The notes under the pieces are model-generated. The model had not been told where the DNA came from. It saw only the letters and a program-made list of their open reading frames with translations, and did no database searches. A stretch of DNA of 64,000 nt from Alphaproteobacteria bacterium (lineage in GTDB: Bacteria; Pseudomonadota; Alphaproteobacteria; UBA1280; UBA6503). Shown here piece after piece: positions 1 to 9,703 of this stretch (positions are counted from its first letter, which is position 1; every line of letters starts with the position of its first letter). The DNA lies in contig JAJFIW010000025.1 of NCBI GenBank assembly GCA_021774615.1, positions 1-64,000 on the forward strand, read 5' to 3'. Both the position numbers and the translations under genes were made by a program.

Positions 1-15
1 TAGTTATGGGGAGAT

Positions 16-1236
16 ATGAAATTGAAAAATCCAATTAAAAAGCTGTGGCGTAGTTCATTACTTATAGGTGGGCTAGCGGTAAGTGTAGTTGCTCTGACGT
101 GGAGTAGCCCCATAATGGCACAAAGTGGAGTGCTGATAACAAGTGGTATGGGTAGTGGTGCATCAAGCACAGCACGTCTTGCCGCAATTATGCAGCAGCA
201 AGTAGACAAAGTTAATGCAGTAGAGGCTTGCGGTAATAACGGTAAGATCTACGGTAAAAGCTTTCCATTAACCGATGTAAACGACTGTGTAGCTACCTTT
301 AGCACTAGCAGTGATGCTAGCGAAAGCATAGTACAGATTTTAGACTTCGTTACAGCAAGGCATAAGTTTTCACCATTATCTAGAGAATTCACAGTAAGTG
401 GAGATATTATAGCCAATGGCGGTATTACAGCCAGTGGAGATGTTGCAGTTAGCGGAGCACTTACAGCAAATACCCCTACATCAGGTAACGAAGTAACCAC
501 TAAAGATTATGTAGACACAGCCATTGCTGCGGTTGCTGCCGCTGGTGGTAGTGCTAGAGAGTGTTATGATATATCTCAAAACTATCAGTGTGGGTCTGGT
601 TTTCAAGAAATGCCAGGGCGGACATCAGCTGGTGGTAGTACAAGCCTTGTTTATAAGGTGTGCTGTTCTATAGATAGTAACGCATCTGTGCCTGATGGCT
701 ATTTTGTAGGTAGTTTAAACACCTTTAGAGGTGACCTTTTAGGCGGTCTTACTGGAGCAAATGCGAAATGTTTAACTGAACTAAATAGTTATGATTGGCG
801 CGGTAAGAGTGAAGCTGTTGCAGCTGGCATATTAACTGCGGCAAATGTAAAAGCATTTTTATGCAGTTATTCAAGCTGTCAGAACTTAAAACCTGGCAAA
901 AATTATGCTTTTGCAACAGTAAATGATACTCTTACTGGTGGTGGTACATTCCAAACACCTTCAGGAGGTATTCCATTGCCTCCACTTGGTAGTTGGCAAG
1001 GTGATACTACTAGATTTCAGCAATCAACATTTAGTGGTAGTAACTATTGGACTGGTAGAAATACCTCAGGTGTTCATCTTGGTGCTACTAGTGTAAACTG
1101 TAATGGCTGGGTAACAAATATGACAGGTTACGTAGGTAACCCTAGCGCTAGTGGTACTAATGTTTGGCAGAAGGGTTCACCAGTTACGTCATGCAGTTCT
1201 GCGGAGAAATTGATTTGCATGGTGCATCCTAACTAG
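16..1236 (+). CDS. Secreted protein with tail-fibre-like stalk and C-type-lectin-like (DUF1554-type) head
   Basis: A 406-residue exported protein. Residues 1-36 form a signal peptide (basic KLKNPIKKLWR, hydrophobic core, cut after IMAQ). Residues about 120-175 resemble the collar of phage tail fibres and trimeric adhesins: repeated ASGD/VSGAL units, then EVTTKDYVDTAIAAV. The C-terminal half (about 225-406) has the pattern DGYFVG, LTGANAKCLTEL, WRG, AFLCSYSSC and a final KLICMVHP, typical of bacterial DUF1554/endostatin-like C-type-lectin folds. Paired cysteines suggest disulfides formed in the periplasm or outside the cell. The ATG has GGGGAG 4 nt upstream. A surface adhesin or spike is my inference; the ligand is unknown. 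Confidence 0.7.
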   Translation: MKLKNPIKKLWRSSLLIGGLAVSVVALTWSSPIMAQSGVLITSGMGSGASSTARLAAIMQQQVDKVNAVEACGNNGKIYGKSFPLTDVNDCVATFSTSSDASESIVQILDFVTARHKFSPLSREFTVSGDIIANGGITASGDVAVSGALTANTPTSGNEVTTKDYVDTAIAAVAAAGGSARECYDISQNYQCGSGFQEMPGRTSAGGSTSLVYKVCCSIDSNASVPDGYFVGSLNTFRGDLLGGLTGANAKCLTELNSYDWRGKSEAVAAGILTAANVKAFLCSYSSCQNLKPGKNYAFATVNDTLTGGGTFQTPSGGIPLPPLGSWQGDTTRFQQSTFSGSNYWTGRNTSGVHLGATSVNCNGWVTNMTGYVGNPSASGTNVWQKGSPVTSCSSAEKLICMVHPN

Positions 1237-1257
1237 AAGTTATATATATAAATAACC

Positions 1258-1290
1258 AAAAGCCATTCTCAACCTGAGGGTGGCTTTTAG
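1258..1290. terminator. Bidirectional terminator between the lectin-like gene and yggS
   Basis: The stem AAAAGCCA/TGGCTTTT encloses a second small stem CTCA/TGAG. It has T-rich flanks on both sides and lies between convergent stop codons, overlapping the last codon of yggS. Confidence 0.75.
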
Positions 1291-1943
1291 TTTTTACGTA
1301 CTCCAAAAATAGTTGTACCGACCCGGATGTCAGTTGCTCCACAGGAAACTGCTTGTTGCCAGTCAGCACTCATCCCCATGCTAAGGCGAGGGAGTTGGTG
1401 TTGTTCTGCAAGTTTCTTTAGCTCTTTAAAATATGGGGTTGGGTCTTGCTTTGCTGGGGGGATTGCCATAAGCCCTATTAATGATAGATTATTGCATTTT
1501 CTAGCTATTTCGATTAGCTCTGGCAGTTCTTCAGGTAATACTCCGCCTTTTTGTGGTTCTCGGCCTATATTAACTTGTAGGTAAATGTCTGGTGTTTTGT
1601 TTGCTTTTTGTGCTGCGATATCTAGTTTTAGGGTAAGTTTAGTGCTATCGATGGTGTGGAACACATCAAATAAACCAACAGCTTGGTTAACTTTATTGCT
1701 TTGAAAATGGCCGATTAGATGCCATGTAATGGCTCTATTAGTATTTGGTATTTTTTGTGCAGCCTCTTTAATATAGTTTTCGCCAAAGTTTTCTATTCCG
1801 GCTTTGTAAGCTTCCTCTATTTCTAGAGTAGAGCGGGTTTTGCTAGCAGCAATAAGGCGTATATTGTGCGGAATGTCTTTTATTAACTCTGAGACATTTC
1901 CTATAATTGAATGTGTGTCTTTTGTGTGCATTAATAATACCAT
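1287..1943 (-). CDS. yggS: YggS/PROSC-family pyridoxal-phosphate homeostasis protein
   Basis: A 218-residue single-domain PLP-binding protein of the YggS/PLPBP family. The family buffers free pyridoxal phosphate and affects amino-acid and keto-acid balance in the cytoplasm; it has a TIM-barrel fold with no known catalytic activity. Seen: the PLP lysine motif LIAASKTRS near residue 32, FGENYIKEA, WHLIGHFQSNK, and the phosphate-binding end LSMGMSADWQQAVSCGATDIRVGTTIFG, which I split as LSMGMSADW plus RVGTTIFG. Length is normal for the family. It is a single gene convergent with the lectin-like gene. An alternative start is the second Met, four codons in. Confidence 0.93.
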   Translation of the reverse strand: MVLLMHTKDTHSIIGNVSELIKDIPHNIRLIAASKTRSTLEIEEAYKAGIENFGENYIKEAAQKIPNTNRAITWHLIGHFQSNKVNQAVGLFDVFHTIDSTKLTLKLDIAAQKANKTPDIYLQVNIGREPQKGGVLPEELPELIEIARKCNNLSLIGLMAIPPAKQDPTPYFKELKKLAEQHQLPRLSMGMSADWQQAVSCGATDIRVGTTIFGVRKN

Positions 1944-2419
1944 GTAATTGTTTTAATTAGGTGTGTTTGTATATATAACAAATAGATATACCATGTATAG
2001 GTTGTATCTATAATAACACAGCTGTTGGGCCAACAAACCAGTAGATATTGGATGGTTATTGTTTTATCGACCTGAGCATTTTAATATATCTATATTAGAT
2101 TAGATTGACCTTTATTGAAAATAATTCTGGTAAAAAGGATGCGACCCTTTTCTTCTAATAACCCTTTTTGGGGTAGATACATAATAAAAGCCATTTACAA
2201 CCTGCAATTGGGTGTAAATGGCTTTCATGCTTATAAAAAAGAGTTTTACTAGGCTTTGTATATGGTTAAGCAATAATTTAAGCTTTAGATGCAGTTTGTT
2301 GTGTAAGTTTATAAAACATCATACTTTTATACTAAGTATAGGTAAACACACCAATAAAAAAATGTGACAGAAAACACACACCCCCCTAACATCAAGTGCT
2401 TGTTATTTGTTGCAAAGTA
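1944..2419. other. Long intergenic region, no protein gene seen
   Basis: This stretch separates yggS from the porin promoter. It holds the yggS upstream region, an orphan hairpin (2187-2225), a perfect palindrome TATACT-A-AGTATA (about 2330-2342) and AT-rich sequence. No open frame with a ribosome-binding site was found. Confidence 0.5.
2187..2225. terminator. Orphan 13-bp hairpin resembling a terminator
   Basis: A perfect stem AAAGCCATTTACA/TGTAAATGGCTTT with a 13-nt loop. Its outer part matches the AAAAGCCA...TGGCTTTT terminator at 1258. The T-tracts are short on both strands. No gene ends nearby, so it may close a small RNA or be a structural element. Confidence 0.45.
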
Positions 2420-2448
2420 TTGACCTTAACCAAGGCTAAGCATAATGT
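2420..2448 (+). promoter_or_regulatory. Sigma-70-type promoter of the porin gene
   Basis: -35 TTGACC (2420-2425), a 17-bp spacer, -10 TAATGT (2443-2448). This is the clearest housekeeping-type promoter in the window. It predicts a leader of about 85 nt before the porin ATG, containing the inverted repeat ACAACA...TGTTGT near 2451-2476. Confidence 0.75.
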
Positions 2449-2540
2449 TTACAACATGAACGGTCCTTGTGTTGTTTCTTTTTGAGGAATAATGCTAGGC
2501 AATAGACTTAAAAAATAATAAATCCTTGGAGATTATTGAC

Positions 2541-3674
2541 ATGAAAAAATCAATTCTGCTTGCGACTACTGCTATTATCGCCGCTGGCGCTGTAGCTGTT
2601 GACGCACAAGCTGTTGATGTTGAACTTTACGGCCAAGTTAACAAAGGTGTTATGGGCTACAACGTTGACGGAGACTCAGAAATCGGTATCGTAGATAACG
2701 ATGTATCATCAACTCGCTTTGGTTTACGCGGCGAACAACAATTGGATCACGGTTTAACCGCTTCAATGTTGATCGAAGCTGAGCTACAAGGCAATGCTTC
2801 AAACGCTTTGACTCAAGGCGCTGGTAACGGTGCTCCTGCTCCTGCAGCTGCAGCTGGTTTCCTTGAGCGTCACACACGTGTTGGCTTAGCTGGTAACTGG
2901 GGTGCTCTATTCATCGGTCACACAAGTTCAGCTACAGACGGTATTACTGAAATTGACCTTGGTCCAGTTGCTGACATCTTAAACTCAGCTACAGACCGTA
3001 TCGGTGGTGCTTTGGTTGTTGATGGAACTATCGGTGGTAAAACACTTGGTGCTCTAACAGATAATATTGACGGTGTTGGTTTCAGCAACGGTGGTACTGT
3101 AGACGCTAACGTAACTGACCGTGTAGACGCTGTTCGTTTTGACACAGCAATCTATGAAGGTGTTCAAGGCCGTGTTGCTTATGCACAGGGTGGTCACACT
3201 GACTTCTCACTACTTTACAACAAAAAGTATGCTGAGTTTGAAGTAGCTGCTGGTCTTGGTTATGTTAACTATGCTAACAACACTTTGCCTGCTGGTTCAA
3301 TCCGTGCAGACGAAGCATTTTCAGGTTCTTTATCTGTTAAGCATGACAGCGGCGTTAGCCTAACTGGTGCTTACGGTGAGCGTAACTTTGAAAACAAAGC
3401 AGCAGGTCAAGATGACCCAAGCTTCTACTACGTTAAAGCTGGTTACCAGTGGAACGACACAGGATTTGCTGTTGATTACGCTAATCACGAAGATTCTGAC
3501 ACAACAACTGCAACAACTGAAGAAGTTAAAGCTTTCGGTCTAGGTATTCAACAAGACCTAGGTCACGGCGTTTCAGTTGCTGGTTACTACCGCAACATCA
3601 GCGTAGCTGATCGTGCGCTTACTACAGAAGACGACGTAGACTTGTACGGTGTTAACCTACGAGTTAAATTCTAA
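2541..3674 (+). CDS. Outer-membrane porin (Gram-negative porin, Porin_4/OmpC-like)
   Basis: A 377-residue trimeric-porin-like beta-barrel for diffusion of small hydrophilic solutes across the outer membrane. A clear signal peptide (MKKSILLATTAIIAAGAVAVDAQA, in parts) precedes VDVELYGQVNKGV, the usual first strand of this family, followed by RFGLRGEQ. The last strand ends in Phe (NLRVKF), the BAM recognition signal. I start at ATG 2541 because TTGGAG sits 9 nt before it; the in-frame TTG five codons upstream lies inside that Shine-Dalgarno. Codon choice (GGT, GCT, AAC, GAC) and the strong promoter and terminator point to high expression. Substrate specificity cannot be read. Confidence 0.9.
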   Translation: MKKSILLATTAIIAAGAVAVDAQAVDVELYGQVNKGVMGYNVDGDSEIGIVDNDVSSTRFGLRGEQQLDHGLTASMLIEAELQGNASNALTQGAGNGAPAPAAAAGFLERHTRVGLAGNWGALFIGHTSSATDGITEIDLGPVADILNSATDRIGGALVVDGTIGGKTLGALTDNIDGVGFSNGGTVDANVTDRVDAVRFDTAIYEGVQGRVAYAQGGHTDFSLLYNKKYAEFEVAAGLGYVNYANNTLPAGSIRADEAFSGSLSVKHDSGVSLTGAYGERNFENKAAGQDDPSFYYVKAGYQWNDTGFAVDYANHEDSDTTTATTEEVKAFGLGIQQDLGHGVSVAGYYRNISVADRALTTEDDVDLYGVNLRVKF

Positions 3675-3704
3675 GTTTTAAATAACTAGAATATATCTAA
3701 AGAA

Positions 3705-3731
3705 AGAGGTGGCGAAAGCCGCCTCTTTTTT
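3705..3731 (+). terminator. Rho-independent terminator of the porin gene
   Basis: GAGGTGGC-GAAA-GCCGCCTC followed by six T. A GNRA-type tetraloop and good U-tract make it a strong terminator. Confidence 0.9.
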
Positions 3732-3816
3732 GTTTATTATAAAGCGCTTAACAAAACAGTTATTCCACGCTAATATACCCCTCGCTTTTAAAATTTAGTA
3801 TAAAAAGGAATGCCCT

Positions 3817-4350
3817 ATGCACCAGTTGACTAAAAACTATATTTTTGCCCCAGTAACCGCCATTTTTGTGGCACTTACCTTGGTGGCTTGTGGTGGTGAT
3901 GTTAAAGCACCCGAAACCAACCCTATGCCCCACGATACCTTAAAAGGCCCAGGTATGTTCTCTGGTGAAGGTGGAGATATTCTGTCTGTATTTCGTAGTA
4001 AAGATGAAAATGGCAGCAGTGTTAGCCTTGGTGTAAATGGCTATTTATGGCGCGCAACACTAGATACAGTTTCTTTTATGCCGATTACCCAAGCTGACAG
4101 CGCAGGTGGAGTAATTGTTACTGATTGGCATACTAACCCCGAAAATATGACAGAGCGTTATCGGATGAATGTTTTTATCCGTGGCCGTGTTTTGCGTGCA
4201 GATGCTCTTGAAGTCAAGGTGTTTAAACAAAAGAAAGTTAAATCTGAGTGGCAAGACATAGGTGTTGATGAAGCAACCGAAACTAGCCTTGAAGATACAA
4301 TCCTTACTAAAGCTCGCGCACTGCGTGTTGCTGACAAAGTAGCTAAATAG
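3817..4350 (+). CDS. DUF3576-family lipoprotein
   Basis: A 177-residue lipoprotein. The N-terminus has a hydrophobic segment ending in the lipobox LVAC, followed by GGD. The body matches the alphaproteobacterial DUF3576 family: [39 protein letters not shown] and a C-terminal [10 protein letters not shown] (motifs shown in parts). The family has no established biochemical function. It is commonly found just before leuS and lptE, as here (11 nt to leuS), which suggests an envelope role. AAGGAA precedes the ATG. Confidence 0.85.
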   Translation: MHQLTKNYIFAPVTAIFVALTLVACGGDVKAPETNPMPHDTLKGPGMFSGEGGDILSVFRSKDENGSSVSLGVNGYLWRATLDTVSFMPITQADSAGGVIVTDWHTNPENMTERYRMNVFIRGRVLRADALEVKVFKQKKVKSEWQDIGVDEATETSLEDTILTKARALRVADKVAK

Positions 4351-4361
4351 GGCAAATATTT

Positions 4362-6914
4362 ATGAGCGAACGTTATAACCCCCTAGCTTTAGAGCCAATT
4401 TGGCAGAAATCATGGGCAGATAAAGGTGTTTTCGCTGCTTCTAATAGTAGCGATAAACCAAAATATTATGCTCTAGAGATGTTCCCTTACCCGTCGGGGA
4501 ATATTCATGTTGGGCATGCTCGTAACTATGTTGTTGGCGATGTTTTGGCTAGGTTTAAACGTTCACAAGGGTTTAATGTTTTGCACCCATTAGGGTGGGA
4601 TGCTTTTGGTATGCCAGCGGAAAACGCAGCGATTAAACACAAAGTACACCCTAAAGAGTGGACCAAGCAAAATATCGAGCAGATGAAGTCTGACTTGAAA
4701 CTATTTGGTCTTAGTATCGACTGGAGCCGCGAGTTTGCAACTTGTGAACCGTCATACTATAAACACCAGCAGTCCTTTTTTATTGATATGTTTAAAGCAG
4801 GGCTGGTTTATTCAAAAGAGGCACATGTTAACTGGGACCCTGTAGATCAAACAGTTTTAGCTAACGAACAAGTGGTAGATGGCAAAGGTTGGCGCTCGGG
4901 TGCTGCGGTTGAGCGGCGCACCATGAAACAATGGTTTTTCAATATTACCCGTTATGCTGACGATCTGCTTAATGACCTTGATAAACTAACTGATTGGCCA
5001 GAACGAGTCCGCACTATGCAAGCCAACTGGATTGGCCGCTCAGAAGGGCTTAAGTTTACCTTTAAGGTTAATAATTGGGCTGATGGATTAACTGTATACA
5101 CAACTAGACCTGACACCATCATGGGGGTTACATTCTGTTCAGTCGCGCCTGAACACCCACTAGCTGCCGAGACTGCGAAAAACGACCCTCAGGCACTATC
5201 TTTCATAAAAGAGTGTCAAGGGTTAGGAACATCAGAAGAAGCTATCGAAAAGGCTGATAAAAAAGGCTACAAAACACCTTTTACCGCTACTCACCCCATT
5301 ACTGGCATTGAAATACCAATTTACATTGGCAACTTTGTGCTGATGGGTTATGGCACAGGCGCTGTTATGGCTGTACCTGCCCATGACGAGCGTGACTATG
5401 CCTTCGCTAAAAAGTACGACCTGCCAATTAATGTGGTTATTAAAGGCGATAATATGCCCGATGATAATGCATATATAGGTGCTGGTGTGCTGGTAGACTC
5501 GGGCGAGTTTACAGGGTTAGATAGTAAAACTGCAAAAACTAAGGTTATAGAGTGGTTCGAAGCCAATAAAACTGGCGAGAAAACCGTTAACTACCGCTTG
5601 CGTGACTGGGGGATTTCCCGGCAACGTTATTGGGGTACTCCAATTCCATTTATTAATTGCACTTCTTGCGGCACTGTTCCTGTCCCGAAAGAAGAGTTAC
5701 CTGTAGAATTACCAATTGATGTAGAAATAATAGCTGGTGGTGGTAACCCACTAGATCTGCACCCAACTTGGAAAAATGTCGATTGCCCTGTTTGCGGTAA
5801 AGCTGCACTGCGTGAAACAGACACTATGGACACCTTTGTAGATTCCTCTTGGTATTTTGCCCGCTACACCTGTGTAGACAGCGAAAAACCTCTAGATAAG
5901 GCAGCTGTAGACCATTGGCTGCCAGTAGACCAATACATCGGCGGAATTGAGCATGCAGTATTGCACCTTTTATACGCCCGATTTATTACTAAAGCCCTAA
6001 AAGAAATTGGGTATGTAAGCGTTTACGAACCTTTTAAAGCGTTGCTCACACAGGGAATGGTGCTTAGCCCTTGTTATAGGACTACAGGTGGCGAATATAT
6101 AAACCCGCTTGATGTTATCCATGGTGATGATGGCAAATCACGCTATAAAGTTACAAATGAAGAGCTAGAAGTTCTCGCTAACGAGAAAATGTCTAAATCC
6201 AAAAATAATGGCGTTCCACCCCGACCTTTGGTAGAACGTTATGGCTGCGATACTCTTAGATTGTATACAATGTTCTGTGCCCCGATTGAACGTACCCTCG
6301 AGTGGTCGGAAGCTGGCGTAGATGGAGCATGGCGTTATTTAGGTCGAGTTTGGTCACTAGTCCACGAGGCTGGCTTTACAGTTAATGCTGAAGATATTAT
6401 CCCAATGGCAGGCCTTAGCGATAAAAAGCACAAAGAGCTGAAACGTAAAATCCATAAAACAGCACGTAAAGTAAGCTCTGATATAGAGAAATTCCAATTC
6501 AATACTATGGTTGCAGCTTGTATGGAGCTTGCCAACGCTTTGGGTGAGCATAAAGACAGCACCGACCAAACAACCCAAACTCTATATAGAGAAGGGGTGG
6601 TAATGCTGTTGCAACTACTAAACCCAGTAGCACCACACATTACCGAGCAACTATGGCAAGATATTGGCCAAAAAACATGGCTTGTAGAAACCCTGTGGCC
6701 AGAGTTTGATATGGCAGCTACCGAAGATGACGAAATAACAATGGTAGTGCAGATTAATGGTAAACTGCGTGAAAAGCTTATCGTTAGTGCTGGTCTAAGC
6801 AAGGAAGACGCCGAACAGCAAGCGCTCCAAGCAATTGAACCACATTTAACTGGTATGACTGTGCGTAAATGTATAGTTATCCCAGATAGACTTGTAAACA
6901 TTGTGGCTAATTAA
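4362..6914 (+). CDS. leuS: Leucyl-tRNA synthetase
   Basis: An 850-residue class Ia synthetase charging tRNA-Leu. Seen: the HIGH-type motif in [16 protein letters not shown] (about residues 43-57), a zinc-like pair CTSCG and CPVCG around 430 and 474, the editing-domain motif [12 protein letters not shown], and the KMSKS loop [11 protein letters not shown] near 610. Length matches bacterial LeuRS. It is followed 12 nt later by lptE, in the conserved order leuS-lptE-holA. Confidence 0.98.
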   Translation: MSERYNPLALEPIWQKSWADKGVFAASNSSDKPKYYALEMFPYPSGNIHVGHARNYVVGDVLARFKRSQGFNVLHPLGWDAFGMPAENAAIKHKVHPKEWTKQNIEQMKSDLKLFGLSIDWSREFATCEPSYYKHQQSFFIDMFKAGLVYSKEAHVNWDPVDQTVLANEQVVDGKGWRSGAAVERRTMKQWFFNITRYADDLLNDLDKLTDWPERVRTMQANWIGRSEGLKFTFKVNNWADGLTVYTTRPDTIMGVTFCSVAPEHPLAAETAKNDPQALSFIKECQGLGTSEEAIEKADKKGYKTPFTATHPITGIEIPIYIGNFVLMGYGTGAVMAVPAHDERDYAFAKKYDLPINVVIKGDNMPDDNAYIGAGVLVDSGEFTGLDSKTAKTKVIEWFEANKTGEKTVNYRLRDWGISRQRYWGTPIPFINCTSCGTVPVPKEELPVELPIDVEIIAGGGNPLDLHPTWKNVDCPVCGKAALRETDTMDTFVDSSWYFARYTCVDSEKPLDKAAVDHWLPVDQYIGGIEHAVLHLLYARFITKALKEIGYVSVYEPFKALLTQGMVLSPCYRTTGGEYINPLDVIHGDDGKSRYKVTNEELEVLANEKMSKSKNNGVPPRPLVERYGCDTLRLYTMFCAPIERTLEWSEAGVDGAWRYLGRVWSLVHEAGFTVNAEDIIPMAGLSDKKHKELKRKIHKTARKVSSDIEKFQFNTMVAACMELANALGEHKDSTDQTTQTLYREGVVMLLQLLNPVAPHITEQLWQDIGQKTWLVETLWPEFDMAATEDDEITMVVQINGKLREKLIVSAGLSKEDAEQQALQAIEPHLTGMTVRKCIVIPDRLVNIVAN

Positions 6915-6926
6915 AGGAATTACTTA

Positions 6927-7451
6927 ATGAAACAAAATTGGTTATTTGTAATATTATTATTACCAGCTGTATTATTAGCAGGTTGTGCTGGCTATCGCTC
7001 GGTTAACCAAACCACTGGCGATGTTGATATCAGCATGCTGCGGGTTGATAAGGTAGAGGTAGTAAATGTTCAAAGACAAGCAGGAGAGCGGCGTGTTGCC
7101 CAAAACATGCAGCAAGAATTGTCTCGTCGTTTTACGGGCGGGATTAATGCCCCATTAGGTGTTGTGGTGCATTTAACCGAGTATGAACGTGCCATCTCAG
7201 CACGTCGAGATGCCACTATTCGTAGATTTATGCTAACTTTAGATGCTAATGTTGATGTTAGCGATGTTAATGGTAATGTTTTAGCTGTTATTAACACAAG
7301 AACAGAGTCTACTTATGATGTTGAAGACAGCCCGTTTGCCTCAACTGCTAATAAAAAGCAAGCAGAACGTACAGCTTCTGAAGTGATGATACGAGACATT
7401 CACCGCCAACTGAACTTATTTTTACACGACTACATGAAAAAGAATAAATAA
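6927..7451 (+). CDS. lptE: LPS-assembly lipoprotein LptE
   Basis: A 174-residue lipoprotein with lipobox LLAGC at residues 16-20, so mature Cys plus AGYRSV. LptE plugs the LptD barrel that inserts lipopolysaccharide into the outer leaflet. Sequence similarity to LptE is weak by nature; the call rests on length, lipobox, the GYRS start, beta-rich middle (FMLTLDANVDV) and position between leuS and holA. It implies LPS in this organism. Confidence 0.85.
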   Translation: MKQNWLFVILLLPAVLLAGCAGYRSVNQTTGDVDISMLRVDKVEVVNVQRQAGERRVAQNMQQELSRRFTGGINAPLGVVVHLTEYERAISARRDATIRRFMLTLDANVDVSDVNGNVLAVINTRTESTYDVEDSPFASTANKKQAERTASEVMIRDIHRQLNLFLHDYMKKNK

Positions 7452-7464
7452 TAGGTCAAATAAA

Positions 7465-8487
7465 GTGAAATGGTACCCAAACCAGCTTGAGAACAGTATT
7501 AAAAATGGCGCCGATAAACTGCCATCGCTGATACTTGTCTATGGTGATGACGGTGGGTTAGTGCGCCGCTTGGCTAAAAGTGTTGCTGACATTGTATGCC
7601 CTGATGATGACCCTTTCATGCTCGATAAACTAACTGCTGACGATATTAAAAATAGCCCTGATGCTTTACTGTCTAGCGCGCAAACTATCGGTTTTGGTGG
7701 TGGGCGCAAGCTTATAACTGTAGATGCTGGGCATATGGATGCAGCCACTGCTACTACAATTAGAGATGCTATAAAATCACTTTTAGAGGATCTGCCACAA
7801 GACGTAGTGGTGGTAATAAGTGCCGCAGGCCTAGACGCTAAAAGCGCTATGGCTAAAGCGGTCGAGAAGCATAGTAATGCAGCCGCAGTTCGTTGCTTTC
7901 TTGATAGTGTTAAAGACCTAAACACCGTAATAAACGAGAAACTAGCCCAAAGTGGCCAAGTAATAGCGGCAGATGCTAGGCAGTTCCTTGTTGATAGCCT
8001 TGGTAATGACCGTGGTATCACCGAAAGCGAGATAGATAAGTTGCTTTTGTATACAGCTGGGAATAGGGAAATAACCTTAGAAGACTGCCTTACGACTATT
8101 GCAGCAGCTCCCTCTGTAACAGTTTTTAAGCTGTGCGATGCAATTGGTCTGCGTGACCGCCAAAGTGCCGACACATACCTTAATATGCTCCGTTACGAAG
8201 GGGTGGACACAAACATGATGCTAGCCATGGTAGCTCGCCATTTACGACGGTTGCTTACTTGCCAAAACTTATGCGCCGAGGGGTTTAGCCCGCAGGAGGC
8301 AATGGGGCGTCTAAAACCACCAGTTTTTATGGGCAAGGACGACTTTACAAAGCAACTTAAAACCTACCCAGCACCACGCCTACAACAAGGTATCGAGCGC
8401 CTCTACCAAATCCAAAGCGACAGCCGCAAAGGCCTACACTCGGCTGATGATGTGATTAGCCGTGGTTTATTAGCGCTGTCTGCATAG
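7465..8487 (+). CDS. holA: DNA polymerase III delta subunit
   Basis: A 340-residue clamp-loader delta subunit, which opens the beta sliding clamp during replication. Seen: the N-terminal LILVYGDDGGLVRRLAKSVAD, a core AAA-like fold without a Walker A motif (normal for HolA), and the C-terminal helical collar with MLAMVARHLRRLL and SRKGLHSADDVI. The start is GTG, 13 nt after lptE. The gene appears to end the leuS operon. Confidence 0.92.
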   Translation: MKWYPNQLENSIKNGADKLPSLILVYGDDGGLVRRLAKSVADIVCPDDDPFMLDKLTADDIKNSPDALLSSAQTIGFGGGRKLITVDAGHMDAATATTIRDAIKSLLEDLPQDVVVVISAAGLDAKSAMAKAVEKHSNAAAVRCFLDSVKDLNTVINEKLAQSGQVIAADARQFLVDSLGNDRGITESEIDKLLLYTAGNREITLEDCLTTIAAAPSVTVFKLCDAIGLRDRQSADTYLNMLRYEGVDTNMMLAMVARHLRRLLTCQNLCAEGFSPQEAMGRLKPPVFMGKDDFTKQLKTYPAPRLQQGIERLYQIQSDSRKGLHSADDVISRGLLALSA

Positions 8488-8546
8488 TTTATTTGACTAT
8501 TTATTAAAGAAAATATATATGGTATACAAGTGAATTGTAGGTTTTG

Positions 8547-8575
8547 TATTATCTATTTTTATTTTCCCTTTTCTC
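8547..8575 (+). promoter_or_regulatory. Pyrimidine-tract leader (copy 1)
   Basis: TATTAT followed directly by CTATTTTTATTTTCCCTTTT, then AGGA and the ATG of the first small membrane gene. One of ten similar leaders in this window. Acting as a promoter with a pyrimidine initial transcribed region is inferred. Confidence 0.5.
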
Positions 8576-8590
8576 GCTTAGGATTTCATT

Positions 8591-8947
8591 ATGAAATATA
8601 AAAAACACTTATCATTGTTAACTATCCTCATCCTCGGCGCTGCCTTCTTAGGTTATTGCGCTTGGATATTTTTTGTTGGAGATGCTGAGAACTTAACTAT
8701 TTTAGCACTAACAATATGTACGGCGATATTACTAATTTCTGGCTTAGGGATGAGCTCTAATTATAATAATACCCAAGGAAACATAGTTGGAATTGTTATG
8801 ATTTCTTTTGGTTGTTCTTTGGTATCTGGAATGTTTCTTGGTAGCCATATGAGTGATCCTTTTGACAGCCATTACCTTTATGCAAGTATTATTGCAGGCA
8901 TTTTAGCATTTCTATTATTAATAGCAGGCGTTAAGCACCTTAAATAA
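8591..8947 (+). CDS. Small membrane protein, cluster A gene 1
   Basis: An orphan of 118 residues with about four hydrophobic segments (roughly 8-30, 35-53, 62-83, 97-115). TM1 includes YCAWIFF, a tryptophan placed as in other members of the small-membrane family. No known family recognised. It begins a four-gene same-strand cluster and has the pyrimidine-tract leader. Inner-membrane location is inferred. Confidence 0.75.
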   Translation: MKYKKHLSLLTILILGAAFLGYCAWIFFVGDAENLTILALTICTAILLISGLGMSSNYNNTQGNIVGIVMISFGCSLVSGMFLGSHMSDPFDSHYLYASIIAGILAFLLLIAGVKHLK

Positions 8948-8973
8948 GTCTTTTTTACTACTGGAGGTTAATC

Positions 8974-9327
8974 ATGAAGTTTATTTTAATCATGGCACCT
9001 AGTATTTCTTGGTTTTTAGTTCTTGCTTTTATAAATGCTGTTATCGCATTTATTTGTTGGAACTTAATGTACTTATCCCCACTATTTCTATTGTTGACTA
9101 TAGCCATACTTCTTATCGCATTAAAGGTAAGTCCAATAAGAAAAGAAGAGAGTTATATTTACTCAATAGCTGTGTCAATGATATGCATAATAATCGCCAC
9201 ATTTCTTGCTTTTGAGGCGGGATACCCAGCATTTTATGATGACACAATAACACTACTATTTGCCTTCGGGTCGTTTGTAACTGCCAGTTATGCAGCTTAT
9301 CTCCGCGCTATTGAAGATGCGTTATAA
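8974..9327 (+). CDS. Small membrane protein, cluster A gene 2
   Basis: 117 residues, about four hydrophobic segments. The C-terminal signature YPAFYDDTITLLFAFG...VTASYAAYLR closely parallels the next gene (YPMFVFDVSTALFAFG...VAAGFAAYIR), so the two are tandem paralogs. TGGAGG lies 7 nt before the ATG. No known family or function recognised. Confidence 0.8.
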   Translation: MKFILIMAPSISWFLVLAFINAVIAFICWNLMYLSPLFLLLTIAILLIALKVSPIRKEESYIYSIAVSMICIIIATFLAFEAGYPAFYDDTITLLFAFGSFVTASYAAYLRAIEDAL

Positions 9328-9337
9328 AGGAGCTTAC

Positions 9338-9685
9338 ATGAAATTTCTTACGTATTTAGTTACCATTTTACTTATAGATGGTGGAGTTATTCTTGTTAAC
9401 TACCAGTTAATGGCAGTAATTCTCCCTGATATGGCATTACTTTGGATGTTATTATCCTTAGAGGCCCTGATACTAGTATCACTAGTAAACCCAAGTATTG
9501 TAGATATGAACAGAAAGGGCCACTTGTACTTAGTCGCTTTTTCTGTTGCTTGTGCAATAGCTGTAAGTTTGCTTGGCTTTTATCAGTCGTACCCAATGTT
9601 TGTTTTTGATGTATCAACAGCATTGTTTGCTTTTGGCGCTATAGTAGCTGCTGGTTTTGCAGCGTATATACGTAAAATCAAATAA
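9338..9685 (+). CDS. Small membrane protein, cluster A gene 3 (paralog of gene 2)
   Basis: 115 residues, about four hydrophobic segments. I start at ATG 9338 because AAAGGAG sits 6 nt upstream; a longer in-frame start at 9290 would overlap gene 2. It shares the YPxFxxDxxTxLFAFG block and AAYxRxI end with gene 2. Gene 2 stops 10 nt before, consistent with one transcript. Confidence 0.8.
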   Translation: MKFLTYLVTILLIDGGVILVNYQLMAVILPDMALLWMLLSLEALILVSLVNPSIVDMNRKGHLYLVAFSVACAIAVSLLGFYQSYPMFVFDVSTALFAFGAIVAAGFAAYIRKIK

Positions 9686-9703
9686 CCATTATAAGGATTA
9701 ATT

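Noticed and set aside
6335-6901. 188-residue frame antisense to leuS
   Set aside because: Lies wholly within the conserved C-terminal part of leuS and has no supporting signals.
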